This document shows positions 1-8,096 of a DNA stretch of 52,895 bases, piece after piece. The stretch comes from Oscillospiraceae bacterium (GTDB lineage: Bacteria; Bacillota; Clostridia; Oscillospirales; Oscillospiraceae), in contig JAGFXR010000011.1 of assembly GCA_017861365.1 (NCBI GenBank), positions 1 to 52,895 on the forward strand, in the 5' to 3' direction. The position numbers and the translations under genes were made by a program. Position 1 is the first letter of the stretch. Each line of letters begins with the position of its first letter. A model generated the notes under the pieces. That model saw only the letters and a program-made list of their open reading frames with translations. It was not told the origin of the DNA and made no database searches.

Positions 1-74
1 CTGCCGAGGCCGCTCAGGACACCGCCGACAAGGCTCAGGAAATGGCCGATAAAGCCAAGGACGCCGCCAAGTAA
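1..74 (+). CDS. Ala/Lys-rich lipoprotein-like protein, C-terminal end (partial)
   Basis: The reading frame enters from the left edge and ends at a TAA at 72-74. It gives about 23 residues rich in Ala, Asp and Lys that end in DKAKDAAK. The peptide differs from the C-terminus of the convergent gene at 142-441 at only three positions, yet many codons differ synonymously, so the two look like real paralogues and not an assembly inversion. Composition is unlike the rest of the window. The function is unknown; such Ala-rich repeats occur in small proteobacterial lipoproteins. Confidence 0.6.
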   Translation, partial: AEAAQDTADKAQEMADKAKDAAK

Positions 75-87
75 TCATTCACCCCAG

Positions 88-127
88 GCAGCGCAAACGG
101 CCAGGATTTCCTGGCCGCTTGCGCTGC
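88..127. terminator. Bidirectional terminator between tail-to-tail paralogues
   Basis: Arms 88-96 and 119-127 (GCAGCGCAA/TTGCGCTGC) and inner arms 98-106 and 109-117 (CGGCCAGGA/TCCTGGCCG) form an almost perfect 19-bp stem with one mismatch and a 2-nt loop. It lies exactly between two convergent genes, so it can stop transcription from both sides. There is no strong T-tract. Confidence 0.7.
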
Positions 128-141
128 GTGTTGCGCGATGA

Positions 142-441
142 TTACTTGGCGGCGTCTTTGGCCTTGTCGGCCGCTTTTTGCGCGGCGTCGGCAGTATCCT
201 GAGCGGCCTCGGCGGCCGCGTCCTTGGTTGCATCAGCCGCTGCAGCAGCAGCGTCACCGGTGGCTTCGGCAGCGGCGCCTGCTGCCTCGGCAGCGGAATG
301 TGCCGCGTCGGCTGCGGAGTCCTTTGCAGCGCCAGCGGCTTCCTTGGCTTCTTCCATGGCGGGGGCGGCGGCTTCTTCAGCCTTCTGGCAGGCGGTCAGT
401 GCGAGGGCGGCGAACAATGCGACGAGAAGTTTGGATTGCAT
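142..441 (-). CDS. Small Ala-rich lipoprotein, proteobacterial type
   Basis: A 99-residue protein. The start at 441 follows AAGGAGATCTC, a good ribosome-binding site. Residues 1-18 (MQSKLLVALFAALALTAC) form a lipoprotein signal with lipobox LTAC, so Cys18 should be lipidated and the protein anchored in a membrane. The rest is almost only Ala, Glu, Asp, Lys and Thr in helical heptad-like repeats (AEAAGAAAEATGDAA). Function is unknown. Its GC-rich codon use differs sharply from the Firmicute genes that follow, which is why I regard this end of the window as foreign. Its partner at 1-74 is an inverted paralogue. Confidence 0.65.
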   Translation of the reverse strand: MQSKLLVALFAALALTACQKAEEAAAPAMEEAKEAAGAAKDSAADAAHSAAEAAGAAAEATGDAAAAAADATKDAAAEAAQDTADAAQKAADKAKDAAK

Positions 442-781
442 GAGATCTCCTTGGTGTGGATTGAATGTAAAAGGAAATGCGAGTCTGGCATACGATCCCA
501 CACGCGCTCTGTCGCGTAGTGGGTCGGAGTCCTTTAGGGCAACCCGCAATTGACATTAATAACGCCAAAAAGGACCAGGGACAAGCTTTTCGGCGGTTTT
601 TTACAAACTGATGATGCTGCGGCAATCAGCGGTTCAGCCAAACAAAATTCCACAGTACATCATTACGATTTTCTTATCTAAGCATCGTACAGGTCAATCA
701 CGTCGCTGCTGGGACGGTTGTGTCTCCGGTGCTCGCGACCACAGCGGTGTCGCTATCCTCGCGTTACCTTCCCCGACAGCG
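442..781. other. Upstream region of lipoprotein gene and probable contig junction
   Basis: No convincing gene is seen. The part next to 441 looks like the promoter side of the proteobacterial-type lipoprotein gene. The part next to 781 abuts the end of the prophage tail genes. Composition changes somewhere in between (about 550-780), but the exact join cannot be fixed by eye. Short frames here have no ribosome-binding site or recognisable content. Confidence 0.5.
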
Positions 782-964
782 TCAGAGGGTCTCAGTAGCC
801 GCCCCCTGGAACAACGCCATCAATGCGGTATATTCATCCGTGGTCACCATTCCGGCGGTATAGACCACCGTTAGTTTTGTTTTAAGCTCCGCCAGCTTGT
901 CAGCGTTGCCCGCTGCAACATACTTGGCAATCACCGTTTCATAGAGAGATGCAATTGAATCCAT
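782..964 (-). CDS. Small tail-region protein, unknown function
   Basis: 60 residues, start ATG at 964 preceded by GGGGG nine bases away. The protein is helical and soluble (MDSIASLYETVIAKYV...). Its C-terminal half has a VYTAGMVTTDEYTALM segment of the kind often seen in short proteins encoded after phage tail fibres. It starts 2 bp after the preceding gene ends and is last in the visible tail operon, just before the junction with foreign sequence. No catalytic motif is seen. Confidence 0.6.
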   Translation of the reverse strand: MDSIASLYETVIAKYVAAGNADKLAELKTKLTVVYTAGMVTTDEYTALMALFQGAATETL

Positions 965-965
965 A

Positions 966-1178
966 TTAAGATACCCCCAATTTTAATAACGCAATTTCGT
1001 AGGTAAGGCACGTGATTGCTTCCGCTGTGGTTACTGCCGTGATTTCCGCCTCCGTCGGAGATTCCTCCCCCATCAGCTCCCCGGTATCCGCATTGCGGTA
1101 CACCCGCACACCGTCAACCTCGTCCTCCACATAACCAGCCTTGGGCGGGAGCTGTGGGGTTGTAATGACCTCATACAT
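966..1178 (-). CDS. Small phage protein downstream of tail fibre
   Basis: 70 residues; ATG at 1178 with GGATGGTGA upstream. It has an acidic N-terminal half (VEDEVDGVRVYRNADTGEL) and a short helical C-terminus, with no transmembrane segment. It lies between the tail fibre gene and the next small gene with almost no spacing, so it is co-transcribed. Tail-fibre chaperones and XkdX-like proteins occupy this place in other Firmicute phages, but sequence similarity was not tested. Confidence 0.6.
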   Translation of the reverse strand: MYEVITTPQLPPKAGYVEDEVDGVRVYRNADTGELMGEESPTEAEITAVTTAEAITCLTYEIALLKLGVS

Positions 1179-1180
1179 CG

Positions 1181-2527
1181 TTAATCACCATCCAATGCTT
1201 TAATGTAGGCATACGACCTTGTTGGGCTTATGGTCGGCAAGGCGTAATCGCTGTATACGGCATAGCCGCCGGGAGTGATACCGCAAATGCGGCCCTCCGT
1301 ATCCATTGCGACACTCAAAATTGCATACGCGCCTGAAACAAGTGTGGCTATTGTCCAACTGGACAGCGCGGTTGAATAGGCAGCCGTGGGATAACTGGAC
1401 GAATTATGTCCATATACAGCATAGTACCCGTTGATATAATAAGTACCACGTGCCGATATGCCAGATATCGCAAATGACGCCCAACCGCTGCCAAGCGACG
1501 TGGAATATAGTATCAAGCTGCTAGATGTCGTATAATATCCGGCTATGATATACCGCCCATTTTGATACGCAATACTGGAGGTTATCAAAGAGTCGGATGA
1601 CCCTGTCGTAATACCTGTGCTCACAGACGTCCACGACGACGGAGTTGTTGCGTACCTTAAGGTGATACCACTGGAAACCGCAGTAGTGCCCGCGACCACA
1701 AAATATCCATTTAGATACGCGATGCATCCACCGGACACTCCAGATGCGTATGTGCCGACCGACCAGGTTCCTGACGGAGTTGTTGCATAGGCATAGTACC
1801 TTCCACCATTAGTCGCCACAAAATAGCCGTTGCCGTAAGCGATTCCCGCAAATGCATCCGTTGATGAAGTCGTTAGCTGAACCGCAGTCCACGACGTGCT
1901 TGTTAATGTGGTGGAATACATAATGGCCGGATACCCCGATGATGTGGTGGAGCCAGCTGCCACATAATACCCATTGCCATAGGTGATTGAGTTTGGACGC
2001 ACATAGGCGGTGGAGCTGATCTGCACCGTTGTCCAGGTATCCCCCGGTTTTAACGCATATGCTATATACGCGTAGTGGTTCGTGCTATCATAACCGCACG
2101 CGATATAATAGCCATTGACATATTGCACAGATGCCCAGTAATAACTTGTATTTACCGTTTTGACTATATTGACGTCAAGGATAGACGGCTTTTGCAGCGC
2201 CGCCAGACTTGCGTATGTGCTGGGGCTAAAGGTAGCCCCGTTGCACAACAGCCAGTTGGAACCTAATCCAGTCCTGCTGCTCGTTTTTATGTCCCCGATC
2301 TTTGGCATTGACCTTGCGGCGAGCACGTTCAACGCCTCACTGACCGTGTGGTCGCTGGAGCTATTAAATATTGCCGCTGATGTCGTATCTGACAGCAAAT
2401 TCTCTTTCGTGGGCGGTGTCCCCGCTTCGGTCGGCTCATCCGCCATCATAATATCATAAGTATTTGCCTGCCCGGTCACAGGCGTCAATGTGACACGGCC
2501 CGGATAAGTTGGTATTCTGTCCTTCAC
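1181..2527 (-). CDS. Phage tail fibre, collar-like N-terminus plus propeller-type repeats
   Basis: 448 residues, GTG start at 2527 after GGGGGATAACAG. The N-terminal ~70 residues resemble adaptor segments of Firmicute tail fibres. Around residues 75-105 is a tail-collar-like block (GDIKTS...NWLLCNGATFS). The remainder carries at least six copies of a motif with core YxNGYYxxxG (VNGYYIACG, GNGYYVAAG, GNGYFVATN, LNGYFVVAG, QNGRYIIAG, INGYYAVYG), each followed by a Tyr/Ser/Thr-rich strand and a Trp (WTTV, WTAV, WSVG, WTSV). That spacing of about 40-50 residues suggests a beta-propeller with one blade per repeat. It probably binds the host surface. Its Ser/Thr/Tyr-rich composition is typical of secreted or virion adhesins. 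Confidence 0.8.
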   Translation of the reverse strand: MKDRIPTYPGRVTLTPVTGQANTYDIMMADEPTEAGTPPTKENLLSDTTSAAIFNSSSDHTVSEALNVLAARSMPKIGDIKTSSRTGLGSNWLLCNGATFSPSTYASLAALQKPSILDVNIVKTVNTSYYWASVQYVNGYYIACGYDSTNHYAYIAYALKPGDTWTTVQISSTAYVRPNSITYGNGYYVAAGSTTSSGYPAIMYSTTLTSTSWTAVQLTTSSTDAFAGIAYGNGYFVATNGGRYYAYATTPSGTWSVGTYASGVSGGCIAYLNGYFVVAGTTAVSSGITLRYATTPSSWTSVSTGITTGSSDSLITSSIAYQNGRYIIAGYYTTSSSLILYSTSLGSGWASFAISGISARGTYYINGYYAVYGHNSSSYPTAAYSTALSSWTIATLVSGAYAILSVAMDTEGRICGITPGGYAVYSDYALPTISPTRSYAYIKALDGD

Positions 2528-2530
2528 CTG

Positions 2531-3034
2531 TTATCCCCCTTTGAAAAATAACCCTGTATACGCAATTCCTTGCGCCCAGGCCATATCAATGTTGCTCTGA
2601 ATATGTTCGATCAACGTCTCCACGTCCTCCAATATCTGCTCGATGTCATTGGCCTGTTCATACGTGAGATTGTTCATACTGTCCGGCGCTGCCGGAGTCG
2701 TGCTGAATACAGACAATGCCGCCCGGATTTTAGCAATGTTTGAACGATATCGTTCGAGATCATCCACCGTCGGGATATCTGCCAGCGCCCAGTCTGTCTT
2801 TACGTCCACACTGACGCTGTATCCCAAGCTGTTCAGCAGTTCCGCCAGCGTTGCAACTGCGCTTTCCACCCGGTTTAAATCGGTGTAGTTATAAGCACCT
2901 TTTAGGCCCGCAAGCCACGCTGTTTGTTGGGCTGTGGTCAGGCTGTCCCATCCGCCGGAGGTGTACTTGCTGATCAGGGAAAGCATGGTGTTCACGTCTG
3001 ATTCGGTGCGGTCTGTAATCAAATTCAGACTCAT
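2531..3034 (-). CDS. Phage tail-associated protein, unknown family
   Basis: 167 residues; its ATG at 3034 overlaps the upstream stop by 4 bp (ATGA), so it is translationally coupled. The sequence is largely helical with a W-D-S-L-T...W-L-A-G-L-K-G-A-Y-N block near residues 28-51, common in proteins encoded between baseplate and fibre genes of clostridial prophages. A C-terminal acidic helix (QANDIEQILEDVETLIEHI) may be a coiled coil. It is probably a structural or assembly component of the distal tail. No enzyme motif is seen. Confidence 0.65.
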   Translation of the reverse strand: MSLNLITDRTESDVNTMLSLISKYTSGGWDSLTTAQQTAWLAGLKGAYNYTDLNRVESAVATLAELLNSLGYSVSVDVKTDWALADIPTVDDLERYRSNIAKIRAALSVFSTTPAAPDSMNNLTYEQANDIEQILEDVETLIEHIQSNIDMAWAQGIAYTGLFFKGG

Positions 3035-4695
3035 CCCCGTACCTCCAATGTGGCGGTAAACCCGCCGGTTAAATCAATGTCCATACTGACAATCACGCCT
3101 GTTTTGCTCAAATCCAGCATCGTTTCCACCTCCACGTTATCGCCGATCCCCTCATCTTCCACGGCGATTTCAAACTTCTGTACAATGCGGCTCTGGTAGT
3201 CGTCATAAACGAACTGCGCCACATCCGCCCCGTTGGCTGGACTAATGAGGTAAATACTGTCCACCGTGGCCTGTGACCGCTTGGCATCGGTGAGCCCGTC
3301 TGCCTCCACGGTGTAGGTGGTGGCGGACGATGAATATTGATACCCGGTCACGGTCACCGTTCCAGCGGTAGTCACGGTCACAACGGCGTAGTTGATGCCG
3401 CTCTGGGTGATTGTTCCGCCGGAGATGGTCAAGCCCTTGGCGGGCGTGGAGAAGGTAATGGTGTAGGTTCCGGCCTCCAGCTCGGCGCTGTAAAGCTGGC
3501 TTGTGGAAGATGCCGCCGCGAATGTGTAGGCCGTCACCGCCACGGAATTGACCAGATCATTCTGAGTAATGGTCTGACTGCCCATCTTCTGGGACTTGGA
3601 AATGGCGTTGGCATCCTCGGAGGATGGCAGACGAGTGATCAGCAGCGTCCCGTCCCGCTTGGAAATGACACTGCACCGCGCTGCAAAACACACCTGATGC
3701 AGCGCCTCCCGGACGGTCACCACGGGGATATACCCGGTAAGCGTCTCACTTGCGATTGAGCTTTCAATACTGTATTTTGTAAACCCTGCCGCCGACATAA
3801 TATCCGCAATGATCGCTGCCACTGTTGCGCCCGCCCACATCTGGCTGGTCGTGTAGGTGATGCCGTCAAACACGCCAACCATGTCCTGCGCCTCAAAATC
3901 TGCCGTGGCAATGGATGAATTTTTCCATGTGGTTAGGTAATACCGCCCCATGTTAACTGCGGCACCGTTGATATACTCCGTCACCCGAAGCTGCTGCCGC
4001 TGCTGGAGGTATTCATAGGTCCCTGAGGGGTTGAGCATATTAAAGTCGGAATTTTCGTCATGGATAGACAGGTCAAGGGTATTGATGGTCAACTCCGAGC
4101 CGGTCAGGTTGACTTCCTCCAGCACCGACGCGCTGATGATGCTTTCCCCCGACCATACGAAGATTTCTCCGTAGTCGATTTGTACGATCTTTACCCGGCG
4201 ATATGGTACATCGGTGCCCACAAACTCAATGACGATTTTGTTGTATCCTGATACCTCTCTGCTGATGAAGTGGGTGAAGCCTGTTACATCATCTGTCTGT
4301 GTGCCTAACACCGTACTGCCTGAGTACCAGGTGGTGACGGTCTGCTTGGGCCAGGTGTCGCCGCCGAAGGTCACTGTGAAGCCCGCCGTGGAATAACTGC
4401 CGGATGTAGTGGCGGTCAACACGGGATTCGCGGTAAAGTCCCCGTTTTCATCCGAAAGTGTCGACGACCATACCCCCCATTTCAGAGCAGCAGGCGTACT
4501 GACAAGGGCTTTGGTTCCGTTTAAAATCCAATTGTTCAGCTCCAGCGTTGGAATATCATCCGCCGTGTATTCGTCGTCCACAATAGCGGACACGTCCGAA
4601 TAATCCGTCATGGCGGACATGGAAAGGGCGGCTTCCAACTTTGCATCGTCGTCAGCCACCCGAAGAGAGATTTCAGTTCGTGTTTTTCTGCCCAT
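3031..4695 (-). CDS. Phage distal tail/baseplate protein
   Basis: 554 residues from the ATG at 4695, chosen over an upstream in-frame ATG because GGGGTGATGTG lies just before it. Residues from about 130 onwards contain alternating beta-rich segments with a GYNKIVIEFVGTDVPYRRVK block. The order tape measure, 125-residue protein, this protein, fibre suits a tail-tip or baseplate hub component (Dit/Tal type). A middle part (ITYTTSQMWAGATVAAIIADI) and an AREALHQVCFAARCSV-like helix resemble hub proteins of Siphoviridae. Overlaps the next gene by 4 bp. The exact family is not certain. Confidence 0.7.
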   Translation of the reverse strand: MGRKTRTEISLRVADDDAKLEAALSMSAMTDYSDVSAIVDDEYTADDIPTLELNNWILNGTKALVSTPAALKWGVWSSTLSDENGDFTANPVLTATTSGSYSTAGFTVTFGGDTWPKQTVTTWYSGSTVLGTQTDDVTGFTHFISREVSGYNKIVIEFVGTDVPYRRVKIVQIDYGEIFVWSGESIISASVLEEVNLTGSELTINTLDLSIHDENSDFNMLNPSGTYEYLQQRQQLRVTEYINGAAVNMGRYYLTTWKNSSIATADFEAQDMVGVFDGITYTTSQMWAGATVAAIIADIMSAAGFTKYSIESSIASETLTGYIPVVTVREALHQVCFAARCSVISKRDGTLLITRLPSSEDANAISKSQKMGSQTITQNDLVNSVAVTAYTFAAASSTSQLYSAELEAGTYTITFSTPAKGLTISGGTITQSGINYAVVTVTTAGTVTVTGYQYSSSATTYTVEADGLTDAKRSQATVDSIYLISPANGADVAQFVYDDYQSRIVQKFEIAVEDEGIGDNVEVETMLDLSKTGVIVSMDIDLTGGFTATLEVRG

Positions 4696-4699
4696 CACA

Positions 4700-5077
4700 T
4701 CACCCCGAAACAGGAGATTTGGCAATAAAGGAGGCGGACAGCCCGCCCCAACGGTGGTTCCCGTCCGTCGTATATTTGATCAACTTGTCCTCCACGCTGG
4801 AAATATACGCCGTGTAGGTGAAGGTTCCGGTTGTCCCCGGCACAACGATTGTATGATATTCCTCGTCCTCCGTGAGCTTATCGAACAGCGCCTCGTATTC
4901 GTCCGGGTCGCTGATGTCTCCGAATGTCATGTAGTAGTTGTGGTAGATTCCAAGAATTTCACGGCTCAGAACGCCGGATTCCGTGCGCTTGGCGTACTTG
5001 TCCAGTACGTCGATCTTCCGGGTCACCTCCACCACGCCCACGTTATAGGTCACGCCGTCTATGGAAAATACGCTCAT
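4700..5077 (-). CDS. Small phage tail protein (distal-tail candidate)
   Basis: 125 residues. Its ATG at 5077 overlaps the tape-measure stop by 4 bp. Beta-rich, with an N-terminal strand pair (SIDGVTYNVGVVEVTRKIDV) and a GTFTYTAYISSVEDKLI segment. A short beta protein directly after the tape measure usually belongs to the distal tail. I cannot name the family. No catalytic residues are evident. Confidence 0.65.
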   Translation of the reverse strand: MSVFSIDGVTYNVGVVEVTRKIDVLDKYAKRTESGVLSREILGIYHNYYMTFGDISDPDEYEALFDKLTEDEEYHTIVVPGTTGTFTYTAYISSVEDKLIKYTTDGNHRWGGLSASFIAKSPVSG

Positions 5078-6543
5078 GTGCTGCCCACCTTTACAATACT
5101 CGTTCCAACGCGGTTCTGGGCGTCCGGGAGATATTTGACGATTTTATTCGCCACGGTTTTCCCATCTATCTCCGTGGTGAGATTAAATGTGTACGTTCCA
5201 CTGCCACCGGTGAGTCCCAGTTGGGCTATGGCGTTGACCACCGCTTCCTGAATGGTCGCCAGCGGGGCTTCCACGTTGGTTCCGTTCTTCTGGTCGCCTA
5301 CCACCGCCAGAAATGGGTTGTTGGCCGGGAGCACCGCCCCTGTGGCGAGATATGGAATCTTCGTGGCGGTAACTGTGGGGATGGAGAAGCCCCAGGTCTC
5401 GCCGCCAAACTCCGGCACCCAGTCTGGAACGGTGAAGGACAGACTGTTGAGCGCCTTAATGATGCCATTTAACCCCAGCGTCAGGCCGTCCAGCACGGTG
5501 TTCACTGTGAGAATCAGGGCATTTAAGATTACCTTTGCCACACCGCCCAACCCGCCAAAGCCCAGATTGAAACTATCCAAAAAGGAGAGCCACACCTTGT
5601 ACCAATCGCCGGTCGACAGCACTGTCAAATAGACCATCAGATCCATAAGCGCCTGCTGAAACTCTCCGATTTTTGTAACCCCGTTGGTAAAGGCGGACGT
5701 CATGGCGGTGGAAATGATGCTGATGTTTGTCAGAAATCCAGGCTGGAAAGTGTCTCCAAACCATTGTCCAAACGACTGCAAATTAGTCCAGAACAACAGT
5801 ACATGGCTAATCCACAGGTTGTCAATGGCGGTTCCGATGGTCACAAAATCCGGCAGAATGACGTCGTTGAGGACACTGCTGATGAGATCCCCTGTCTCCT
5901 GAATGGTATTCTGCATGTTGACAAGGGCGGGCTTTCCAAGCAGATACCACTGGGTGGATATTCCTAAACAGGTCGCCAGCCACGCCGCGTCAATTAGGGC
6001 AGTGTTCACCGTGACCGACAGCAGTGCAGCTGCCATGGAGGTCGCCAAACTCAGGGTAACGGCGCTCAGGGCGGCTTCCACGCTCAGTTGGATTTCATCC
6101 AATGTGCCTGTAACATTCTGCTTCATGCCGTCCAGTTTGTCCGACACCGTGGCGCTGAGTTCGTCCAGCTTCCCGGACAGATAGGTATTCAATGTACTAA
6201 ACGGCGCGTTGAGTTGGTTGGGCAGTTCCGCGAAAAAAGTATTGATATCATCCAGTATGCCGGAAAACAGCGTGGATAAGTCAATGGAGTCCGGGAACCA
6301 GTCGTCGATAGGGCTTTCAAGAGATGCAAGCTCATTCCAAAACTGAGAATTCTGCAAATCCAGCCCATCCCAGAGTTCCTGTAACCCATTCGTTTCTGAA
6401 AATATCTCTTTTACAGCTGTTTTGACCGTCATTACTGAAGTTTTCAATGCTTCAAGCGCTTCTTGTACTGCGGTAATCCCATCTTCCACTCCTTTTGTGT
6501 CAATCGCCGTAGAAATTCTGATTGTTCCGTCATATGCCGTCAT
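5074..6543 (-). CDS. Phage tail tape-measure-like protein, short
   Basis: 489 residues, ATG at 6543 after AAGGACGGTGAT. The N-terminus (DGTIRISTAIDTKGVEDG) is of the type found in tape-measure proteins, followed by long helices (residues ~20-200) and hydrophobic stretches near residues 160-200 and 250-350. Its place after the Gp15-like chaperone and before the distal tail gene supports the role. Tape-measure length sets tail length in siphoviruses. At under 500 residues this one predicts an unusually short tail, or a family in which part of the protein has been lost. The C-terminal ~100 residues are not repetitive. Confidence 0.75.
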   Translation of the reverse strand: MTAYDGTIRISTAIDTKGVEDGITAVQEALEALKTSVMTVKTAVKEIFSETNGLQELWDGLDLQNSQFWNELASLESPIDDWFPDSIDLSTLFSGILDDINTFFAELPNQLNAPFSTLNTYLSGKLDELSATVSDKLDGMKQNVTGTLDEIQLSVEAALSAVTLSLATSMAAALLSVTVNTALIDAAWLATCLGISTQWYLLGKPALVNMQNTIQETGDLISSVLNDVILPDFVTIGTAIDNLWISHVLLFWTNLQSFGQWFGDTFQPGFLTNISIISTAMTSAFTNGVTKIGEFQQALMDLMVYLTVLSTGDWYKVWLSFLDSFNLGFGGLGGVAKVILNALILTVNTVLDGLTLGLNGIIKALNSLSFTVPDWVPEFGGETWGFSIPTVTATKIPYLATGAVLPANNPFLAVVGDQKNGTNVEAPLATIQEAVVNAIAQLGLTGGSGTYTFNLTTEIDGKTVANKIVKYLPDAQNRVGTSIVKVGST

Positions 6544-6562
6544 TTTTTTATCACCGTCCTTA

Positions 6563-7135
6563 CTAATTTGTCAGCTGTGCGAAAAAGCGCCCCGCGATAT
6601 CCTCGTTATGCTGATACTGCCCCGCATCCTCCGGCAGGGCCAGAAGCTCCGCGATGGAATTGCAATACTCCCGTTCTTCCTTGGTAAGCTTCCCACGGCG
6701 CAGCTTCTGCCGGTAATAGATCAGTCTTTGAAAGGTACAGTCCTCCCGCAAATCCATGAACAGATAGAGGAATTTCCACCAGTGCAGAAAGCCCACGGTC
6801 TCCAGATCAATGCCGTGGGTCTGCTTGACAGCGCTGTAAATAAACTTCGCGTCTTTGGAAAAGCTGTAGAGTCTTCGATGATCCCCAATGCTGCCGTCCT
6901 GTTGGCTCTCGCCGCCATCCAGAAACCGCACCGCCTTGCTTGCGGCCTCCTGAAGATTCCCCGGCACAACGGGGTAGAGAAGCCGAAGCATAACCTCCTG
7001 CTTTTCATAGTCCGTCAGCTCCGTATCCTCAAAAGCCAGGATGATCTTCAGGCACACACGGAAATCCGCGTTGACCTCATAGACCGCCCCGTCCACACGG
7101 ACGGCGGTGGGAAACGACTCCAGCAGGGGGTTCAT
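6563..7135 (-). CDS. Bacteriophage Gp15-type protein
   Basis: 190 residues. Matches the Gp15 family by layout: an N-terminal strand pair (VRVDGAVYEVNADFRVCLKI), then IILAFEDTELTDYEKQEVML, a central WWKFLYLFMDLR segment and a C-terminal helix containing LRRGKLTKEEREYC. Gp15-type proteins sit between the tail chaperone and the tape measure in many Gram-positive phages and are thought to help tail assembly as the long chaperone partner. Overlaps the preceding gene by 4 bp, so the two are probably made in a set ratio. No slippery frameshift heptamer was recognised. Confidence 0.75.
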   Translation of the reverse strand: MNPLLESFPTAVRVDGAVYEVNADFRVCLKIILAFEDTELTDYEKQEVMLRLLYPVVPGNLQEAASKAVRFLDGGESQQDGSIGDHRRLYSFSKDAKFIYSAVKQTHGIDLETVGFLHWWKFLYLFMDLREDCTFQRLIYYRQKLRRGKLTKEEREYCNSIAELLALPEDAGQYQHNEDIAGRFFAQLTN

Positions 7136-7545
7136 TCCATCACACCGCCATTACTCTGCCTGGTGTACCGCTCCACGTTTCCGGAGCGTGCCTGTTGGAA
7201 GATGGGGGTCACCGCTGTGAAGAACTGCTGGTACATCTCCGTGGTACAGACCTCTCCAAACAGCATCGCGCTTGTTCCCTCTCCAAACACATAGTCAATC
7301 TGTCCGTTGACAAACGCGAAGAACTCCGCCGCAATGCTCACTTCTCCTGCTTTGTCATGGGATGCCTCGCACTGCCCCATTCTCTCCAGCAGTTCCTTTT
7401 GCTTCGTGTCAAAAGCGGTCAGTAACTGCATATAGCGGTTTGCAAAATTGACATCGCCGGGAGTCAGCTTCAATACCCCCGTTGCTTCCCCATCTCGTTC
7501 CACGGGAATACAAATGGTTCCTGTGCTGATTTTTAAAGGCTCCAC
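7132..7545 (-). CDS. Tail assembly chaperone-like protein
   Basis: 137 residues with a GTG start at 7545, preceded by AAAGGATGATG. An N-terminal beta segment (KISTGTICIPVERDGEATG) is followed by long helices with FDTKQKELLERMGQCE and FFAFVNGQIDYVFG. Position after the tail-tube gene and overlapping the Gp15-like gene by ATGA is where tail assembly chaperones are encoded. Family named by context and secondary structure only. Confidence 0.6.
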   Translation of the reverse strand: MEPLKISTGTICIPVERDGEATGVLKLTPGDVNFANRYMQLLTAFDTKQKELLERMGQCEASHDKAGEVSIAAEFFAFVNGQIDYVFGEGTSAMLFGEVCTTEMYQQFFTAVTPIFQQARSGNVERYTRQSNGGVME

Positions 7546-7572
7546 GAATCATCATCCTTTCCAAACTATCGG

Positions 7573-7594
7573 GAGGGCGGTGTTACCCGCCCTC
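7573..7594. terminator. Hairpin after the tail-tube gene
   Basis: GAGGGCGG (7573-7580) pairs with CCGCCCTC (7587-7594) around a 6-nt loop, directly downstream of the tail-tube stop. The T-run lies on the plus-strand side, so on the phage coding strand this is more likely an attenuator or mRNA-stabilising stem than a full stop. It would lower expression of the genes after the highly expressed tube protein. Confidence 0.5.
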
Positions 7595-7604
7595 ATTTTT
7601 ATGC

Positions 7605-8096
7605 TCAGGTATCCGCCGTAAACACCGGCGAACCAGAGGTAATCACCACGGTTCCGGTAGTAGGGTCACCATTGAAGGACAGAGTGCTGTTGATCACCAC
7701 GGGAGATCCGGCGTCACCGCCGAAATCATTGATGGCAATGGAGGCGCTGTTGACCTCCGCAGGGTACGGGCTGTCCTTGTACAGGTACACTACCAATACC
7801 TGCACTTCCGCGTCGGTACCGACGGCGCGGGAACGGCGGATTTCATCCAGGAATTCAAAGATTGCCTCCTCCGCGTAACAGGTCAGAGGGATGTCCGTGG
7901 ACACCTGATAGCTGTCTGTGGACGTGGTGGCGGAATCCTCATTAATATACTGCTCCGTGGTGGTCTGGGGGTTGTAAGCGATGGAAAGGGAGGTCGCGCC
8001 CTTGCCTACCCTTGTCCACACGGGCAGCGCGCTGGTTCCTGTGTTGAAGAACAGCCCCACCTTCGGGGTGTAAATTTTAGTTTCAGACAATTTCAT
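7605..8096 (-). CDS. Major tail (tube) protein
   Basis: 163 residues. Pattern of tail-tube proteins: an N-terminal strand set (KIYTPKVGLFFNTG), a WTRVGKGATSLSIAYNPQ segment, a central alpha-helix (EEAIFEFLDEIRRSRAVG) and a C-terminal beta-rich part that ends in a Gly/Thr-rich strand. Subunits would stack into the tube around the tape measure. ATG at 8096 has GAGG only 3 nt upstream. A TTG at 8090 in the same frame has better spacing, so the true start may be two codons later. The 3' end is followed by a hairpin. Confidence 0.75.
   Translation of the reverse strand: MKLSETKIYTPKVGLFFNTGTSALPVWTRVGKGATSLSIAYNPQTTTEQYINEDSATTSTDSYQVSTDIPLTCYAEEAIFEFLDEIRRSRAVGTDAEVQVLVVYLYKDSPYPAEVNSASIAINDFGGDAGSPVVINSTLSFNGDPTTGTVVITSGSPVFTADT

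Noticed and set aside
138-553. Overlapping long frames on both strands in the GC-rich left end
   Set aside because: They mirror the Ala-rich lipoprotein gene in other frames; no start signals or protein-like make-up.
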